Shown here piece by piece: positions 1 to 8,676 of a DNA stretch of 64,000 nt. Both the position numbers and the translations under genes were made by a program. Numbering within the stretch: position 1 is the first letter of the stretch; the number at the start of each line of letters is the position of its first letter. Source of the stretch: Collimonas sp. OK307 (lineage in GTDB: Bacteria; Pseudomonadota; Gammaproteobacteria; Burkholderiales; Burkholderiaceae_D); assembly GCF_900113705.1 (NCBI RefSeq), contig NZ_FOQI01000014.1, positions 97,331 to 161,330 on the forward strand. The letters run 5' to 3'. The notes beneath the pieces are model-generated. The model did no database searches, had not been told where the DNA came from, and saw only the letters and a list, made by a program, of their open reading frames with translations.

Positions 1-23
1 CAAGTTAGTACACCAGGGCAGTC

Positions 24-1082
24 CTACAAACCCGATACCGGCCGTGACCTTCTCGCCAGCAGAGTCGCGGGACGGGCTTTCATGCCGTGGATTTGAAACA
101 AATGCTGCTGGAACTGCTGGGTTGCAATTTCCCAGGAATACTCCATCGCATGCTTTCGCACCTCATGCCGATCCAGAACCAGCGCTTGCAGGCAAGCCGA
201 AGTCAGGTCGACGTCCAGTATCCCTGAGCGGCCATGTGCCACAACGTCCAGCGGGCCTGCCACCGGATAGGCCGCAACCGGAACACCGCACGCCATAGCC
301 TCCACCATGACCAGCCCAAAGGTATCGGTATGGCTGGGGAATACCATGACATCGGCGCAGTTATAGTACGACGTGAGTTCATGGTGCGGTTTCGCCCCGA
401 GAAACTGCACCTGCGGATAGCGTTGCTGCAATTCTTCACGTAACGGACCGTCGCCGATCACCCATTTGCTACCCGGCAGATCGACTTGCAAGAAAGATTC
501 GATATTCTTTTCCACCGCGACCCGGCCGACATACAAATACAATGGGCGTGCAATACAGGCATGATCCTCATCCACCGGCTTGAAGCGCTCGGTATCGACT
601 CCCCGGCCCCACAGCACCAGATGGCGAAAGCCGCGCTGCTCCAACTCTCCGAGCACATGCGGAGTGGGCACCATCACTGCTTTTGAAGGGCCGTGGAACC
701 AGCGTAGCCAGCGATAAGTCAGGGCCTTCGGCAAGATCGAACGTGCGCTCAGGTACTCGGGAAAACGGGTGTGGTAGGCGGTCGTGAAGCCTATCCCATG
801 ACGCAGGCAAAATCGCCTGGCGGCCAGCCCCATCGGCCCTTCGGTCGAGATATGGATGCAGTCCGGCGCGAACGCTTTCAGGCTTGCAGCGATCCTCGCG
901 TATGGCTTGTAGGCCAGGCGAATTTCCGGATAAGTAGGACAGGCGAAGGTTGGAAAATCATCGGGATTGAGCAGTAATACGTCGTGACCGTTCTGGCGCA
1001 AACAAGCGCTGGTGGCGCGTAACGTATTGACTACTCCGTTTATTTGCGATTGCCCCGCGTCCGTTACGATGGCAATTCGCAT
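24..1082 (-). CDS. GT4 family glycosyltransferase, mannosyltransferase-like
   Basis: A 352-residue GT-B fold glycosyltransferase of family GT4, probably transferring a hexose from a nucleotide sugar to a lipid or glycan acceptor in the cytosol or at the inner membrane. The N-terminal Rossmann half begins MRIAIVTDAG with the loop GVVNTL (residues 16-21). The donor-binding C-terminal half shows YVGRVAVEKN (184-193), GDGPL (210-214) and the family signature DTFGLVMVEAMACGVP (253-268) with its two spaced Glu residues. It resembles the GDP-mannose-dependent alpha-mannosyltransferase group, but the sugar cannot be read from sequence. The gene overlaps the upstream phosphoesterase gene by 19 bases, so the two are translationally coupled and lie in one operon with the acyltransferase at 1945-2712. 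Its end lies close to the window edge and is complete. Confidence 0.88.
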   Translation of the reverse strand: MRIAIVTDAGQSQINGVVNTLRATSACLRQNGHDVLLLNPDDFPTFACPTYPEIRLAYKPYARIAASLKAFAPDCIHISTEGPMGLAARRFCLRHGIGFTTAYHTRFPEYLSARSILPKALTYRWLRWFHGPSKAVMVPTPHVLGELEQRGFRHLVLWGRGVDTERFKPVDEDHACIARPLYLYVGRVAVEKNIESFLQVDLPGSKWVIGDGPLREELQQRYPQVQFLGAKPHHELTSYYNCADVMVFPSHTDTFGLVMVEAMACGVPVAAYPVAGPLDVVAHGRSGILDVDLTSACLQALVLDRHEVRKHAMEYSWEIATQQFQQHLFQIHGMKARPATLLARRSRPVSGL

Positions 1083-1948
1083 AACTCACGGACCCGGTTG
1101 CTGGACGCTGCATTCTTTTGTTGCATGATTTCCTGCCAGGTTACCAGGCGCAGTTCACCGCTGGCTTCTTCCACCAGCGCCGACAAGCTTTCCACCCAGT
1201 CGCCATCGTTACAATATTTAATGCCGTCGATGTCGCGAATTTCAGGTTTATGGATATGGCCGCAAATGACGCCGTCCAAACCTTTCTTTTTTGCTTCCGC
1301 CGCCAATGCATCTTCAAACGAAGAAATATAATTCACTGCGTTTTTTACCTTCAATTTCAAGTATTGCGATAGCGACCAGTACGGCAAGCCTGCACGTGCG
1401 CGCCAGCCGTTGAACCATTGGTTGAATTTCAGGATCACGGTATACAAGCCGTCGCCCACATATGCCAGCCATTTGGCACAGGCGATCACGCCATCGAAAC
1501 GATCGCCGTGCAGCACCAGCATGCGTTTGCCTTGCGCGGTGGTATGCACCAATTCATCGCGAATCCGGATACCGCCAAAGTCCAGATCGATGAATTGGCG
1601 CACAGCCTCATCGTGATTGCCGGGAACGAAAATCACCTCGGTTCCCTTGCGCGCTTTTTTCAGCACCGTTTGCACTACGTTGTTGTGCACCTGATCCCAA
1701 TACCAGCGACGCTTCAATTGCCAGCCATCGATGATATCGCCGACCAGGTATAAGGTATCGGATTCGGTCGCGCGCAAAAACTCCAGCAGGCGAGCAGCCT
1801 GGCAGCCTGTGGTTCCCAGGTGAACGTCGGAAATCCAGATGGTGCGAAAGCGGATCGGGTCGCGCTTCGAACCGGATCCGTTGCCGGGAGCGGCGTCGTC
1901 CAGCGAACGAAACAGCGCCGCATCCAGGAACTGCTCGCCCGGCTTCAT
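1064..1948 (-). CDS. LpxH2-like UDP-2,3-diacylglucosamine diphosphatase / metallophosphoesterase
   Basis: A 294-residue calcineurin-type metallophosphoesterase. The metal-binding motifs are in canonical order: DVHLG (41-45), GDIIDGW (70-76), GNHDE (110-114), LHGDRFD near residue 145 and CGHIHKPE near residue 240. The insertion between motifs and the overall length fit the LpxH2/YbbF-like branch rather than the 240-residue LpxH of lipid A synthesis. Family members hydrolyse pyrophosphate or phosphate esters of lipid precursors, and the true substrate here is unknown. Its start overlaps the stop of the acyltransferase gene (ATGA), and its end overlaps the start of the glycosyltransferase gene. 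This three-gene coupling points to one lipid-modification pathway. Confidence 0.85.
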   Translation of the reverse strand: MKPGEQFLDAALFRSLDDAAPGNGSGSKRDPIRFRTIWISDVHLGTTGCQAARLLEFLRATESDTLYLVGDIIDGWQLKRRWYWDQVHNNVVQTVLKKARKGTEVIFVPGNHDEAVRQFIDLDFGGIRIRDELVHTTAQGKRMLVLHGDRFDGVIACAKWLAYVGDGLYTVILKFNQWFNGWRARAGLPYWSLSQYLKLKVKNAVNYISSFEDALAAEAKKKGLDGVICGHIHKPEIRDIDGIKYCNDGDWVESLSALVEEASGELRLVTWQEIMQQKNAASSNRVRELCELPS

Positions 1949-2712
1949 GCCGCCCTCGTTTCTTTAAGATAGTGGCGAGCGTAACGCTGGTCCAGCTTGG
2001 ATAGAGGCAGCAGCAGGAAGAAATCGGCCGAATGGAAATCGGGATCCCAGGCCGGGTCGCCGCAGACCCAGGCACCGCTGCGTAGATATCCTTTTAACAG
2101 CGGCGGCATCTGCGCCACGTGCCCGGCTTCACGCTCATAGACCGGAAACGGCACGTGCGGCGTAACCCGGTACTCGGCCGGCGAAAAATTATCTTGATCA
2201 AGGCCGTGATACAAAGCCGCCGCGTTATGGCCGCCATCGGCCAGGCTGACGCTGGCGCAGCCCATCAGGTAATCGCATCGCTCGCGCCGCATGAACGCCG
2301 CCAAGCCCGCCCACAGCAGCATGATGACGCTACCGCTACGGTAAGCGGGATCGATGCAGGCACGTCCCGCTTCGGCGATCCTGTCGCGCAGATTGTCGAG
2401 CCGGCCGAGATCGAATTCCTGTTCCGAATAATAACGTCCCATGCGCCGTGCAGCATGCGGGCTCATGACGCGATAAGTGCCAACCACGCGCAAGGTATTG
2501 GTATCGCGGACGATCAGGTGATCGCAATATGAATCGAATTCGTCGCTATCCAGGCCTTCTGCGTTAGCCAGCGTAGACAAGCCCATCGCCTCGATAAAAA
2601 CCTTATACCGCAGGCGTTGCACTTCGCGCACTTCTTCCGGCGTACTGGCAAGACTAACCGTCAACTTGGAAACACTCGGACTTGCTTCGCCAGGATTCGT
2701 TAGTAGTTGCAT
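1945..2712 (-). CDS. GNAT-fold N-acyltransferase, OlsB-like (ornithine lipid type)
   Basis: A 255-residue acyltransferase of the OlsB/hemolysin-like GNAT group, whose studied members put a 3-hydroxyacyl chain from acyl-ACP on the alpha-amino group of ornithine. Visible family features are LRYKVFIEAMG (about residues 29-39), the conserved acidic-aromatic stretch DSYCDHLIVRD, VVGTYRVM, the block around AGRACIDPAYRSG, and MGCASVSL. No signal peptide or membrane segment is visible. It is the first gene of an overlapping operon with the LpxH2-like and GT4 genes. A long 5' gap separates it from the divergently unrelated histone-like gene. OlsA, the second enzyme of ornithine lipid synthesis, is not in this window, so the product could be another N-acyl amino acid. 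Confidence 0.75.
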   Translation of the reverse strand: MQLLTNPGEASPSVSKLTVSLASTPEEVREVQRLRYKVFIEAMGLSTLANAEGLDSDEFDSYCDHLIVRDTNTLRVVGTYRVMSPHAARRMGRYYSEQEFDLGRLDNLRDRIAEAGRACIDPAYRSGSVIMLLWAGLAAFMRRERCDYLMGCASVSLADGGHNAAALYHGLDQDNFSPAEYRVTPHVPFPVYEREAGHVAQMPPLLKGYLRSGAWVCGDPAWDPDFHSADFFLLLPLSKLDQRYARHYLKETRAA

Positions 2713-2860
2713 TCATCGTCCTTTCTGATTGTGACGATGACAAGCCTAACCACAGATTACTTCAAGAAAATGACAGGTTTATTTCGGCTCCATGACATAG
2801 CAACAGTATCAAAAATGCAATTTCCATCATGTCATTTTTGATATTTTCATATAACTTGCC

Positions 2861-2923
2861 AACAAAAAAACGGGGCACGGATTTGCACGACGACTCAACC
2901 TGTCGTCGTGCAAATCCGTGCCC
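2861..2923 (-). terminator. Strong intrinsic terminator of the histone-like gene
   Basis: Perfect 21-bp inverted repeat, arms 2873-2893 and 2903-2923, short loop, followed on the minus strand by a run of seven T (complement of 2864-2870). It lies 43 bases past the stop of the histone-like gene at 2966-3484. The stem is unusually long for a terminator. Confidence 0.85.
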
Positions 2924-2965
2924 GCGAACCCCTTTTACCAAGCCGCCGAACGCAGCGGATCTGTC

Positions 2966-3484
2966 TTATTTTTCTTTCTTCGGACGACCTGCCTTCACCG
3001 GCGGCAAGCTGGCCACGGCCAGTTTCAGGCTTGCCAGATCCAGTTCGCGGATCAAGGCGACGCCAACGCGCAACAGTTCGCTCTTCTTCACTTCCAGGCC
3101 GGCTTTCAAGAAAGTCTTTTTGACGTCGCCTAGGACTTGGTACTCGTCGGCAGGCATGGTGAAGCTATCGCGTACAAGTTTGGCTTTTTTTACCTTGGCC
3201 TTAACGTCCGGCAAAGATTTGATGACAGGCAGCGCCGGTTTAGCTGCGAGCGGCTTGGTGACGAGCAAAGGTTTTGACTGTGGTTTCGCTGCTGGCTTCA
3301 CGGCAGGTTTTGCGACAGCCTTTGCGGCCGGCTTAATCGCCGACGCGGCCTTCGGACCTGGTTTGGCGGCAGAACGCGCTGCCGGCTTGGCCTTGGCAAC
3401 GGTCTTGATCGCGGCAACCGGCTTCTTGACTGCGCGCTTTACTGCTGGTGCAGCACCTGTTTTTACATTTCTACTGGTAACCAT
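2966..3484 (-). CDS. Histone H1-like Lys/Ala/Pro-rich protein with a C-terminal folded domain
   Basis: A 172-residue basic protein. Residues 1 to about 95 are a low-complexity tail of AAKPA/KPAAK-type repeats like eukaryotic H1 and AlgP/Hc1-type bacterial proteins, which bind DNA nonspecifically. From about residue 100 (LVRDSFTMPADEYQVLGDVK) the sequence becomes ordinary, with a predicted beta strand followed by two helices ending GVALIRELDLASLKLAVASL. This resembles a ribbon-helix-helix-sized DNA-binding module. The C-terminus, KAGRPKKEK, includes an AT-hook-like GRPKK. Nucleoid association is inferred from composition; no enzyme motif is present. It is transcribed alone, with its own terminator, divergently from the periplasmic binding protein gene. 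Repeat number in the tail may vary between strains. Confidence 0.75.
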   Translation of the reverse strand: MVTSRNVKTGAAPAVKRAVKKPVAAIKTVAKAKPAARSAAKPGPKAASAIKPAAKAVAKPAVKPAAKPQSKPLLVTKPLAAKPALPVIKSLPDVKAKVKKAKLVRDSFTMPADEYQVLGDVKKTFLKAGLEVKKSELLRVGVALIRELDLASLKLAVASLPPVKAGRPKKEK

Positions 3485-3643
3485 TCAACCCTCCATATTT
3501 AAATCGTATAAATAATATATACAATTATTTGACCATCGGCAAGAACAGCTTCACAAACCGAACAAAAGCGGAACAAATTCATCAAGCCGTCACAATTTAC
3601 AACCAGAATCGCGACACCTCCAACGCCATATTTCGACTCCCCA

Positions 3644-4768
3644 ATGAACTTAAACTTGAAACGCTTTTTGTGCAAGTATCTGATCGCCCTCGGGCTGTGC
3701 CTGCCGTTGCTGGCAAATGCGGCTGGCGACGCCATCGTGATCGGCCAGGCCATCGATTTGTCCGGACCGGATGCGGATCTGGGGCGCGATTATGTCGCTG
3801 GCATCAAGACTTATTTTGACGTTCTCAATGCAAAAGGCGGGCTCAACGGCCGCCACATCCAGTATCTGGTGCGCGACGATCGCGGCCAGGCCGACCTGGC
3901 GGTGAAGGCTGTGACCGAACTGATCACCCAGGCGCATGTCGCTTATCTGTTTGGAGGCGTCGGCGACGATGTTACCAAGGCGGTGCTGGATTCGGCAGAA
4001 TTCAAGCGTAGCGGTTTGACGTTATATGCGCCGCTGGCCGGCGCCGATTATCAGAAAGATGCCAAAGTCTTGTTCTGGCGCCCTAGCTACCAGCAGGAAA
4101 TCCGTCATATATTTTCCCATTTCGACAAGCTGGGCGTCAAAAACGTGGGGGTCGTAGTTCAAGAATCAGCCGCCACGACAGACGCCTATCGGCGCCTCAC
4201 AGATCAGATGCGGGAAAGCGGCATCAGGCTTAGCGGCACCGTCCACCTGGGCAACGATCTCGCAAAAATGCGCAGTGAGACAGCGCAACTGGCCGCTGCC
4301 AAGCCGGGTTTTGTGATCATGATCGCGGACACGGTGAACGCCGGCGTATTCCTTAAGGAATTTCGCAAACTTGCGCCACAAACCTTTGTCGCCGGTTCAT
4401 CACTCACCAACCTGACCACGTTGCGCCAGCTGGCAGGCGGCAAAGCGGTGGAATGGACGGTATTTTCGCAAGTCGTCCCCAACCCCAACATCGGCAGTTC
4501 TTCGATACAACTTGAACATTTGAACATGATGCGGAAGTACCGCGACGAGCCGGTGTCGGCATTGACGCTTGAAGGTTTCACCGCAGCCAAGTCATGGACA
4601 CGGCTGCTGCCAGCAGGCAAAAGAGTCGCCGGCCAGGCGGAATACATGATCCCCGGCGGCGGTTTTGATATCGGCGGCTACGTCGTGGGCGAAACCGCCA
4701 ACAGCAACCACCTCTCCAGCTATGTCGATATGGCGCTGTTCAACAAGGCTAGCGGGCTGACTTACTGA
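3644..4768 (+). CDS. ABC-type branched-chain amino acid/amide periplasmic binding protein
   Basis: A 374-residue type 1 periplasmic binding protein of the LivJ/LivK-like Peripla_BP_6 group. The N-terminus (MNLNLKRFLCKYLIALGLCL...ANAAG) is a Sec signal peptide with likely cleavage after ANA at about residue 27. The mature part starts AIVIGQAIDLSGPDADLGRDY, the usual first strand and ligand loop of these receptors, followed by GLNGRHIQYLVRDD. No permease or ATPase gene is adjacent, so it is an orphan receptor that may feed a distant transporter or a sensor system. The start was chosen because it opens directly into the signal peptide. It runs convergent with ppx across a hairpin repeat at 4778-4811. 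Confidence 0.85.
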   Translation: MNLNLKRFLCKYLIALGLCLPLLANAAGDAIVIGQAIDLSGPDADLGRDYVAGIKTYFDVLNAKGGLNGRHIQYLVRDDRGQADLAVKAVTELITQAHVAYLFGGVGDDVTKAVLDSAEFKRSGLTLYAPLAGADYQKDAKVLFWRPSYQQEIRHIFSHFDKLGVKNVGVVVQESAATTDAYRRLTDQMRESGIRLSGTVHLGNDLAKMRSETAQLAAAKPGFVIMIADTVNAGVFLKEFRKLAPQTFVAGSSLTNLTTLRQLAGGKAVEWTVFSQVVPNPNIGSSSIQLEHLNMMRKYRDEPVSALTLEGFTAAKSWTRLLPAGKRVAGQAEYMIPGGGFDIGGYVVGETANSNHLSSYVDMALFNKASGLTY

Positions 4769-4777
4769 GAGTGTTTG

Positions 4778-4811
4778 CGTAGGGTGGGCACGCTTTTGTG
4801 CCCACCCTACG
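4778..4811. repeat. Inverted repeat between convergent genes (GTAGGGTGGGC family)
   Basis: Perfect 14-bp inverted repeat, arms 4778-4791 and 4798-4811, loop of six bases. The core GTAGGGTGG is shared with the hairpin at 26390-26424 after mdh. Such GTAGGGTGGGC hairpins are scattered in many proteobacterial genomes. It lacks a clear T run, so it may act as a bidirectional stop or simply be a dispersed repeat. Confidence 0.7.
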
Positions 4812-4831
4812 GATAACAGTGACAGCCTGCC

Positions 4832-6286
4832 TCAGGTCCGGCGAATGGCGAAATCGACGCCAATCTCGCGCCACCAGTCTTGCTCCTTGGTCATCCAGTA
4901 ACTCGCTGTCGGATGATCTTCAATCCAGTCGCGCTTGATATCGAGCTCGATCTTGCTCTTCATCTTCAAGCGCAATTCATCCAGATCGACCTCGATCCGC
5001 GAATGCAGGAACATCACTGCCAGGCGCAAAGCCAGCACCGCTTTGGAAAAATCGGGGTCTAGCAGCGCATCGCTGATCTTCCGCAGATTTCCCTTCTGAC
5101 CGAGTATCAACATGCTCATTGCACGCTGTTCGCGGGTGGTAAAACCGGACAGGTCGGCATTTTCGATCAGGTAGGCGGCATGCTTGTGATAGCCGCTTTG
5201 CGACACCACCAGCCCGACTTCATGCAGCAAGGCGCTCCAGTGCAAATACTGGCTGAGGCCATCGCTGGTCGGCTTGAGCATTTCAAACAGGGAGGTCGCC
5301 GTTTCGGCAACCCGGCTTGCGCGCAATTGATCTACGTGAAAACGCTGTGAGAAATCGTGCACCGACTGATCGCGCCGGTCCAGGCGCGTGCCGCGCAGCT
5401 GCAGATCCCACATCACGCCCATGCGCAGGCCGGCCTCGATCGGCTGGATCACTTCAATGCCCAATTCCTGCATCAGGCCGATCAATACCGCCAGACCGCC
5501 AACCATGACCGCAGCACGCTCCGGCTTCATGCCGAGCAAATCGATACGGCTGACGTGGCCGAACTCGACGAAACGCGCCCGCAGGGCTTCTAGGCTGGTG
5601 TATGACAGGCGGTGATCGCCCAGGCCATTTTTTTCGATAGTCTCGGAAATCGCCCGGATGGTGCCGGAAGAGCCGTAGGCGTGGCTCCAGTTTTGCGGAC
5701 GGTACGGTGGCGCCGCGTCTTCGAAATGGCTGCGCGCGGAAAGCACCGCGGCATCGTAGGCTTCTGCGGTGATCTGGCCGTCAGCGAAAAAAGCCAGGCT
5801 TTGATTGACTGTGCCGATGCCGAACGACTCGACCCGCTCGATCTGTTGACCGCGCCCCAGGATCAGTTCGGTGGAACCGCCGCCGATGTCCAGCACCAGC
5901 CGTTTTTCATTTGGCAGGCGCAGCATACTGGCGACGCCCATGTAAATCAGCCGCCCCTCTTCTTCGCCCGAAATGATTTCGATCGGGTAGCCGATGACCT
6001 GTTCGGCGATCGGCAGGAATTCTGCCGCGTTCTTGGCGACCCGCATCGTGTTGGTGGCCACGACCCGCACGGCTTCCAATTGATAGTCGGCCAGGATATT
6101 GCGGAAGCGCGACAGGGAGTCCAGAGCAACCTGCATCGCCTGTTCGGTCAGGTAGCCTTTGCTATCCAGGCCGGCAGCCAGTCGGATCGGGTCGCGCGCA
6201 CTCTTGATGACGCGAATCGCATCACCATTGTATTTGCCTATGTGCAAACGGAAACTGTTGGACCCCAAATCCACTGCTGCAAACAT
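4832..6286 (-). CDS. ppx: Exopolyphosphatase (Ppx/GppA family)
   Basis: A 484-residue Ppx/GppA phosphatase that releases orthophosphate from the end of polyphosphate chains (or from pppGpp). The ASKHA-fold N-terminal half shows FAAVDLGSNSFRLHI (2-16), the catalytic Glu region ISGEEEGRLIYMG (about 119-131) and the second phosphate loop LVLDIGGGSTEL (about 149-160). The C-terminal part, from about 310, is the HD-like helical domain found in long-form Ppx; it includes LHWSALLHEVGLVVSQSGYHKHA. No ppk or pho genes lie beside it in the window. A Pho box stands about 90 bases upstream, so phosphate starvation control is likely. The gene is separate from the downstream binding-protein gene, which is convergent. 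Confidence 0.93.
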   Translation of the reverse strand: MFAAVDLGSNSFRLHIGKYNGDAIRVIKSARDPIRLAAGLDSKGYLTEQAMQVALDSLSRFRNILADYQLEAVRVVATNTMRVAKNAAEFLPIAEQVIGYPIEIISGEEEGRLIYMGVASMLRLPNEKRLVLDIGGGSTELILGRGQQIERVESFGIGTVNQSLAFFADGQITAEAYDAAVLSARSHFEDAAPPYRPQNWSHAYGSSGTIRAISETIEKNGLGDHRLSYTSLEALRARFVEFGHVSRIDLLGMKPERAAVMVGGLAVLIGLMQELGIEVIQPIEAGLRMGVMWDLQLRGTRLDRRDQSVHDFSQRFHVDQLRASRVAETATSLFEMLKPTSDGLSQYLHWSALLHEVGLVVSQSGYHKHAAYLIENADLSGFTTREQRAMSMLILGQKGNLRKISDALLDPDFSKAVLALRLAVMFLHSRIEVDLDELRLKMKSKIELDIKRDWIEDHPTASYWMTKEQDWWREIGVDFAIRRT

Positions 6287-6356
6287 TGCTTACCTTTATT
6301 ATTCAAACGAACGTTCGACAAAAACCGGCGTCAGCCACCTGAAAACGCAAGCTGTG

Positions 6357-6390
6357 ACAATAGACGCAGAGTATTACAAGTTGATGACAA
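6357..6390 (-). promoter_or_regulatory. Pho box and -10 of the ppx promoter
   Basis: On the minus strand positions 6390-6373 read TTGTCATCAACTTGTAAT, two 7-mers of the PhoB consensus (CTGTCAT-like) separated by four bases. Ten bases further on is TATTGT (6362-6357), the right spacing for a PhoB-dependent -10. The site is 87 bases upstream of the ppx start. The match is read by eye; PhoB control is inferred. Confidence 0.55.
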
Positions 6391-6522
6391 CTTAAGAAGA
6401 GGTGACCTTGGGCAGCTTAGCCGATCGTATTCGAGCGCGCCAGCATCAATGTACCGCACCGCCCTGCCCGGTACAAGAGTGATAGCGCTATCTCGTTCTT
6501 GTTCGATCCCGATTAATCGCAA

Positions 6523-8619
6523 TCAATCGGGCTCAATTGCATCGCCACGCCAGAACGCCTTTACCGCATCCAGCTCCCGGGTCCGCTTGAACGGCGGCAA
6601 ACTCTGCCAGATGCGCCGGCCGTAGCCTTTGGAAATCAGGCGTGGATCGCAAATCATCAAGACGCCACGATCGGCTTCATCGCGAATCAGTCGGCCCGCG
6701 CCCTGCTTCAGGTTAATGATAGCCGCCGGCAGCTGGTGATGCATGAAGCCGTTCATGCCCTTGGATTCCAGCGCTTCTATACGCGCCGCCAGGACCGGAT
6801 CGTCCGGCGGTGAAAATGGCAGCTTGTCGATAATCACCAGGGACAATGCTTCGCCGCGGACGTCGACACCTTCCCAGAAACTCTGGCTGCCGATCAGCAC
6901 GGCGTTGCCGGCAGCGCGGAAACGGTCCAGCAACTCGGTACGCCCTGCCTCGCCTTGCACCATCAGAGGGAAATCCAGATGACGTGCTTCGAATTCGGCG
7001 CGTAATCGTTCGGCGGCGCGATTGACCGCGCGTATAGTCGTGCACAGCAGGAAAGCACGGCCGCCCGAGGCTTCAATCACCGGCAACGCAGCGTCGACGA
7101 CGGCGTCGGTATAGTCAGGCGAATTCGGCTGCGGCAGGTTCTGCGGCACGTATAGCAGGCCTTGCTCGCCATAATCGAAAGGACTAGGCCAGGATTGGGC
7201 CGGCTCGTCCCACAAGCCCATTTGCGAGGCGTAATGCTGGAAATCGTTCTTCACCGCCAGCGTGGCGGAGGTGAAAATCCAGGAGCGGGCGACACCTTCA
7301 CGCTGTTTATTAAAAATCGGAGCGATCGACAGCGGTGTCTGGTGCAATTGCAGGGAAGACGAAAAGGCTTCTACCCACAACACACTGCCTTCTTCGCCTT
7401 CAGCGTCGGCCGCCTTGGCTTTCTTTGCGCTCTTGCCAGTGTTGCTGCCTGGCGCGCTGTTCCAGCTATCCAGCTGATGGCCCAGCTCCACTGCGCGGGT
7501 CCGGCACTGCTCAATGGTTTCCGCCCGTTCCGCCTGCTTTTCGAGGACGGCAATCATGCTGTGCAATTGCGCGCGCATGGTTTCCAGCGCCGGGAAGAAT
7601 GCGCTCGATGCTGCAATCTGGTTCACCGCCAGCCGCCCCCCTTCCTGCGGAAAGGTCAACCGTAAATCGCGCGCTGCTTTTTCTACCGGCACCACCACTT
7701 GCCCCCAGTCGGCGCCATCGCGGGCATGCGACAAGCCTTCTGCCAGCACGTCACGGCACAACTCCAGGATCTGCGAAGTGGAAACAGTGTTACCAAAAAA
7801 TAAAGTAGCAACTTCAGGCAACTGATGCGCTTCATCGAAAATGATGGTGTTCGCTGACGGCAGCAGCTCCGCGACGCCGGTGTCTTTCAACGCCACATCG
7901 GCAAAGAACAGGTGATGATTGACCACCACCACATCAGCCTGCTGGGCCTCCTTGCGCGCCTTCATCACGAAACAGTCCTGGTAATACTGGCACTCAGCGC
8001 CCATGCAGGTATCGCGGGTCGAGGTCACCAGATTCCAGATCAACGCGGTTTCCGGCACCTTCGATAACTCAGCCTTGTCGCCGGATGAAGTGGTTTTCAT
8101 GAAACGGGAAATTTCACGCAGATAGCCGACATCCTCACGCGAGGTCATGCGGCCATTCTGCAGCGTCCGTTCCAGATGAAAATGGCAGACGTAATTGGCG
8201 CGCCCTTTCAGCAACGCGACCGAGACCGGCGCGCTGAGCGCCCTGCGCACGGTAGGAATGTCGCGCAAGAACAACTGGTCTTGCAAATTCTTGGTGCCGG
8301 TCGAGACGATCACCTTGCCGCCCCACAGCAAGGCCGGCACCAGGTAGGCGAAAGTCTTGCCGGTGCCGGTGCCAGCCTCCGCAATCAAGGTTCTTTGCTG
8401 GGCGATGGCGTCGGCGATGGCTTTCGCCATTTCGGTTTGCGCCTGACGCGGCCGAAAGCCACCGACCGCCTGTCCAAGCGGGCCGGAACTGGCGAACAGG
8501 CGATCGATATCGGCATCGTGGGCGCCGGGGGCTGCCGTTGCAATCGCAGCTGGAGTTGCAACTGCAGTGGTAGCGGACAACGCGCCTTCGGCAACAGGTG
8601 GGGATGTATCTTCGGTCAA
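6523..8619 (-). CDS. ATP-dependent DNA helicase, DinG/YoaA (XPD-like) family
   Basis: A 698-residue superfamily 2 helicase of the XPD/DinG group, 5'-3' DNA unwinding in repair. Visible motifs: Q-like FRPRQAQTEMA, Walker A EAGTGTGKTFAYL (about 81-93), DEAH in IIFDEAHQLPE (about 258-268), motif IV-VI blocks FLLCTT, GSQSFWEGVDV, and LKQGAGRLIRDEADRGV. Four cysteines between motifs Ia and II (CHFHLERT..., CMGAECQYYQDC) match the Fe-S cluster ligands of YoaA/XPD. The first 40 residues are an Ala/Thr-rich extension. The start codon is TTG at 8617-8619 with no strong ribosome site, so the true start may be slightly internal. It is close to YoaA in length; the name dinG is avoided because the two are hard to separate by eye. 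Confidence 0.9.
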   Translation of the reverse strand: MTEDTSPPVAEGALSATTAVATPAAIATAAPGAHDADIDRLFASSGPLGQAVGGFRPRQAQTEMAKAIADAIAQQRTLIAEAGTGTGKTFAYLVPALLWGGKVIVSTGTKNLQDQLFLRDIPTVRRALSAPVSVALLKGRANYVCHFHLERTLQNGRMTSREDVGYLREISRFMKTTSSGDKAELSKVPETALIWNLVTSTRDTCMGAECQYYQDCFVMKARKEAQQADVVVVNHHLFFADVALKDTGVAELLPSANTIIFDEAHQLPEVATLFFGNTVSTSQILELCRDVLAEGLSHARDGADWGQVVVPVEKAARDLRLTFPQEGGRLAVNQIAASSAFFPALETMRAQLHSMIAVLEKQAERAETIEQCRTRAVELGHQLDSWNSAPGSNTGKSAKKAKAADAEGEEGSVLWVEAFSSSLQLHQTPLSIAPIFNKQREGVARSWIFTSATLAVKNDFQHYASQMGLWDEPAQSWPSPFDYGEQGLLYVPQNLPQPNSPDYTDAVVDAALPVIEASGGRAFLLCTTIRAVNRAAERLRAEFEARHLDFPLMVQGEAGRTELLDRFRAAGNAVLIGSQSFWEGVDVRGEALSLVIIDKLPFSPPDDPVLAARIEALESKGMNGFMHHQLPAAIINLKQGAGRLIRDEADRGVLMICDPRLISKGYGRRIWQSLPPFKRTRELDAVKAFWRGDAIEPD

Positions 8620-8676
8620 GGTAACGTACTTAAAGCAGAGGCTGGGTAGCTATCCTACCAGCCTTGGGGTGAGCTA

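Noticed and set aside
3200..3480. Tandem DNA repeat or CRISPR-like array in the histone-like gene
   Set aside because: The periodicity is a coding effect of AAKPA repeats; there are no constant repeats with spacers.
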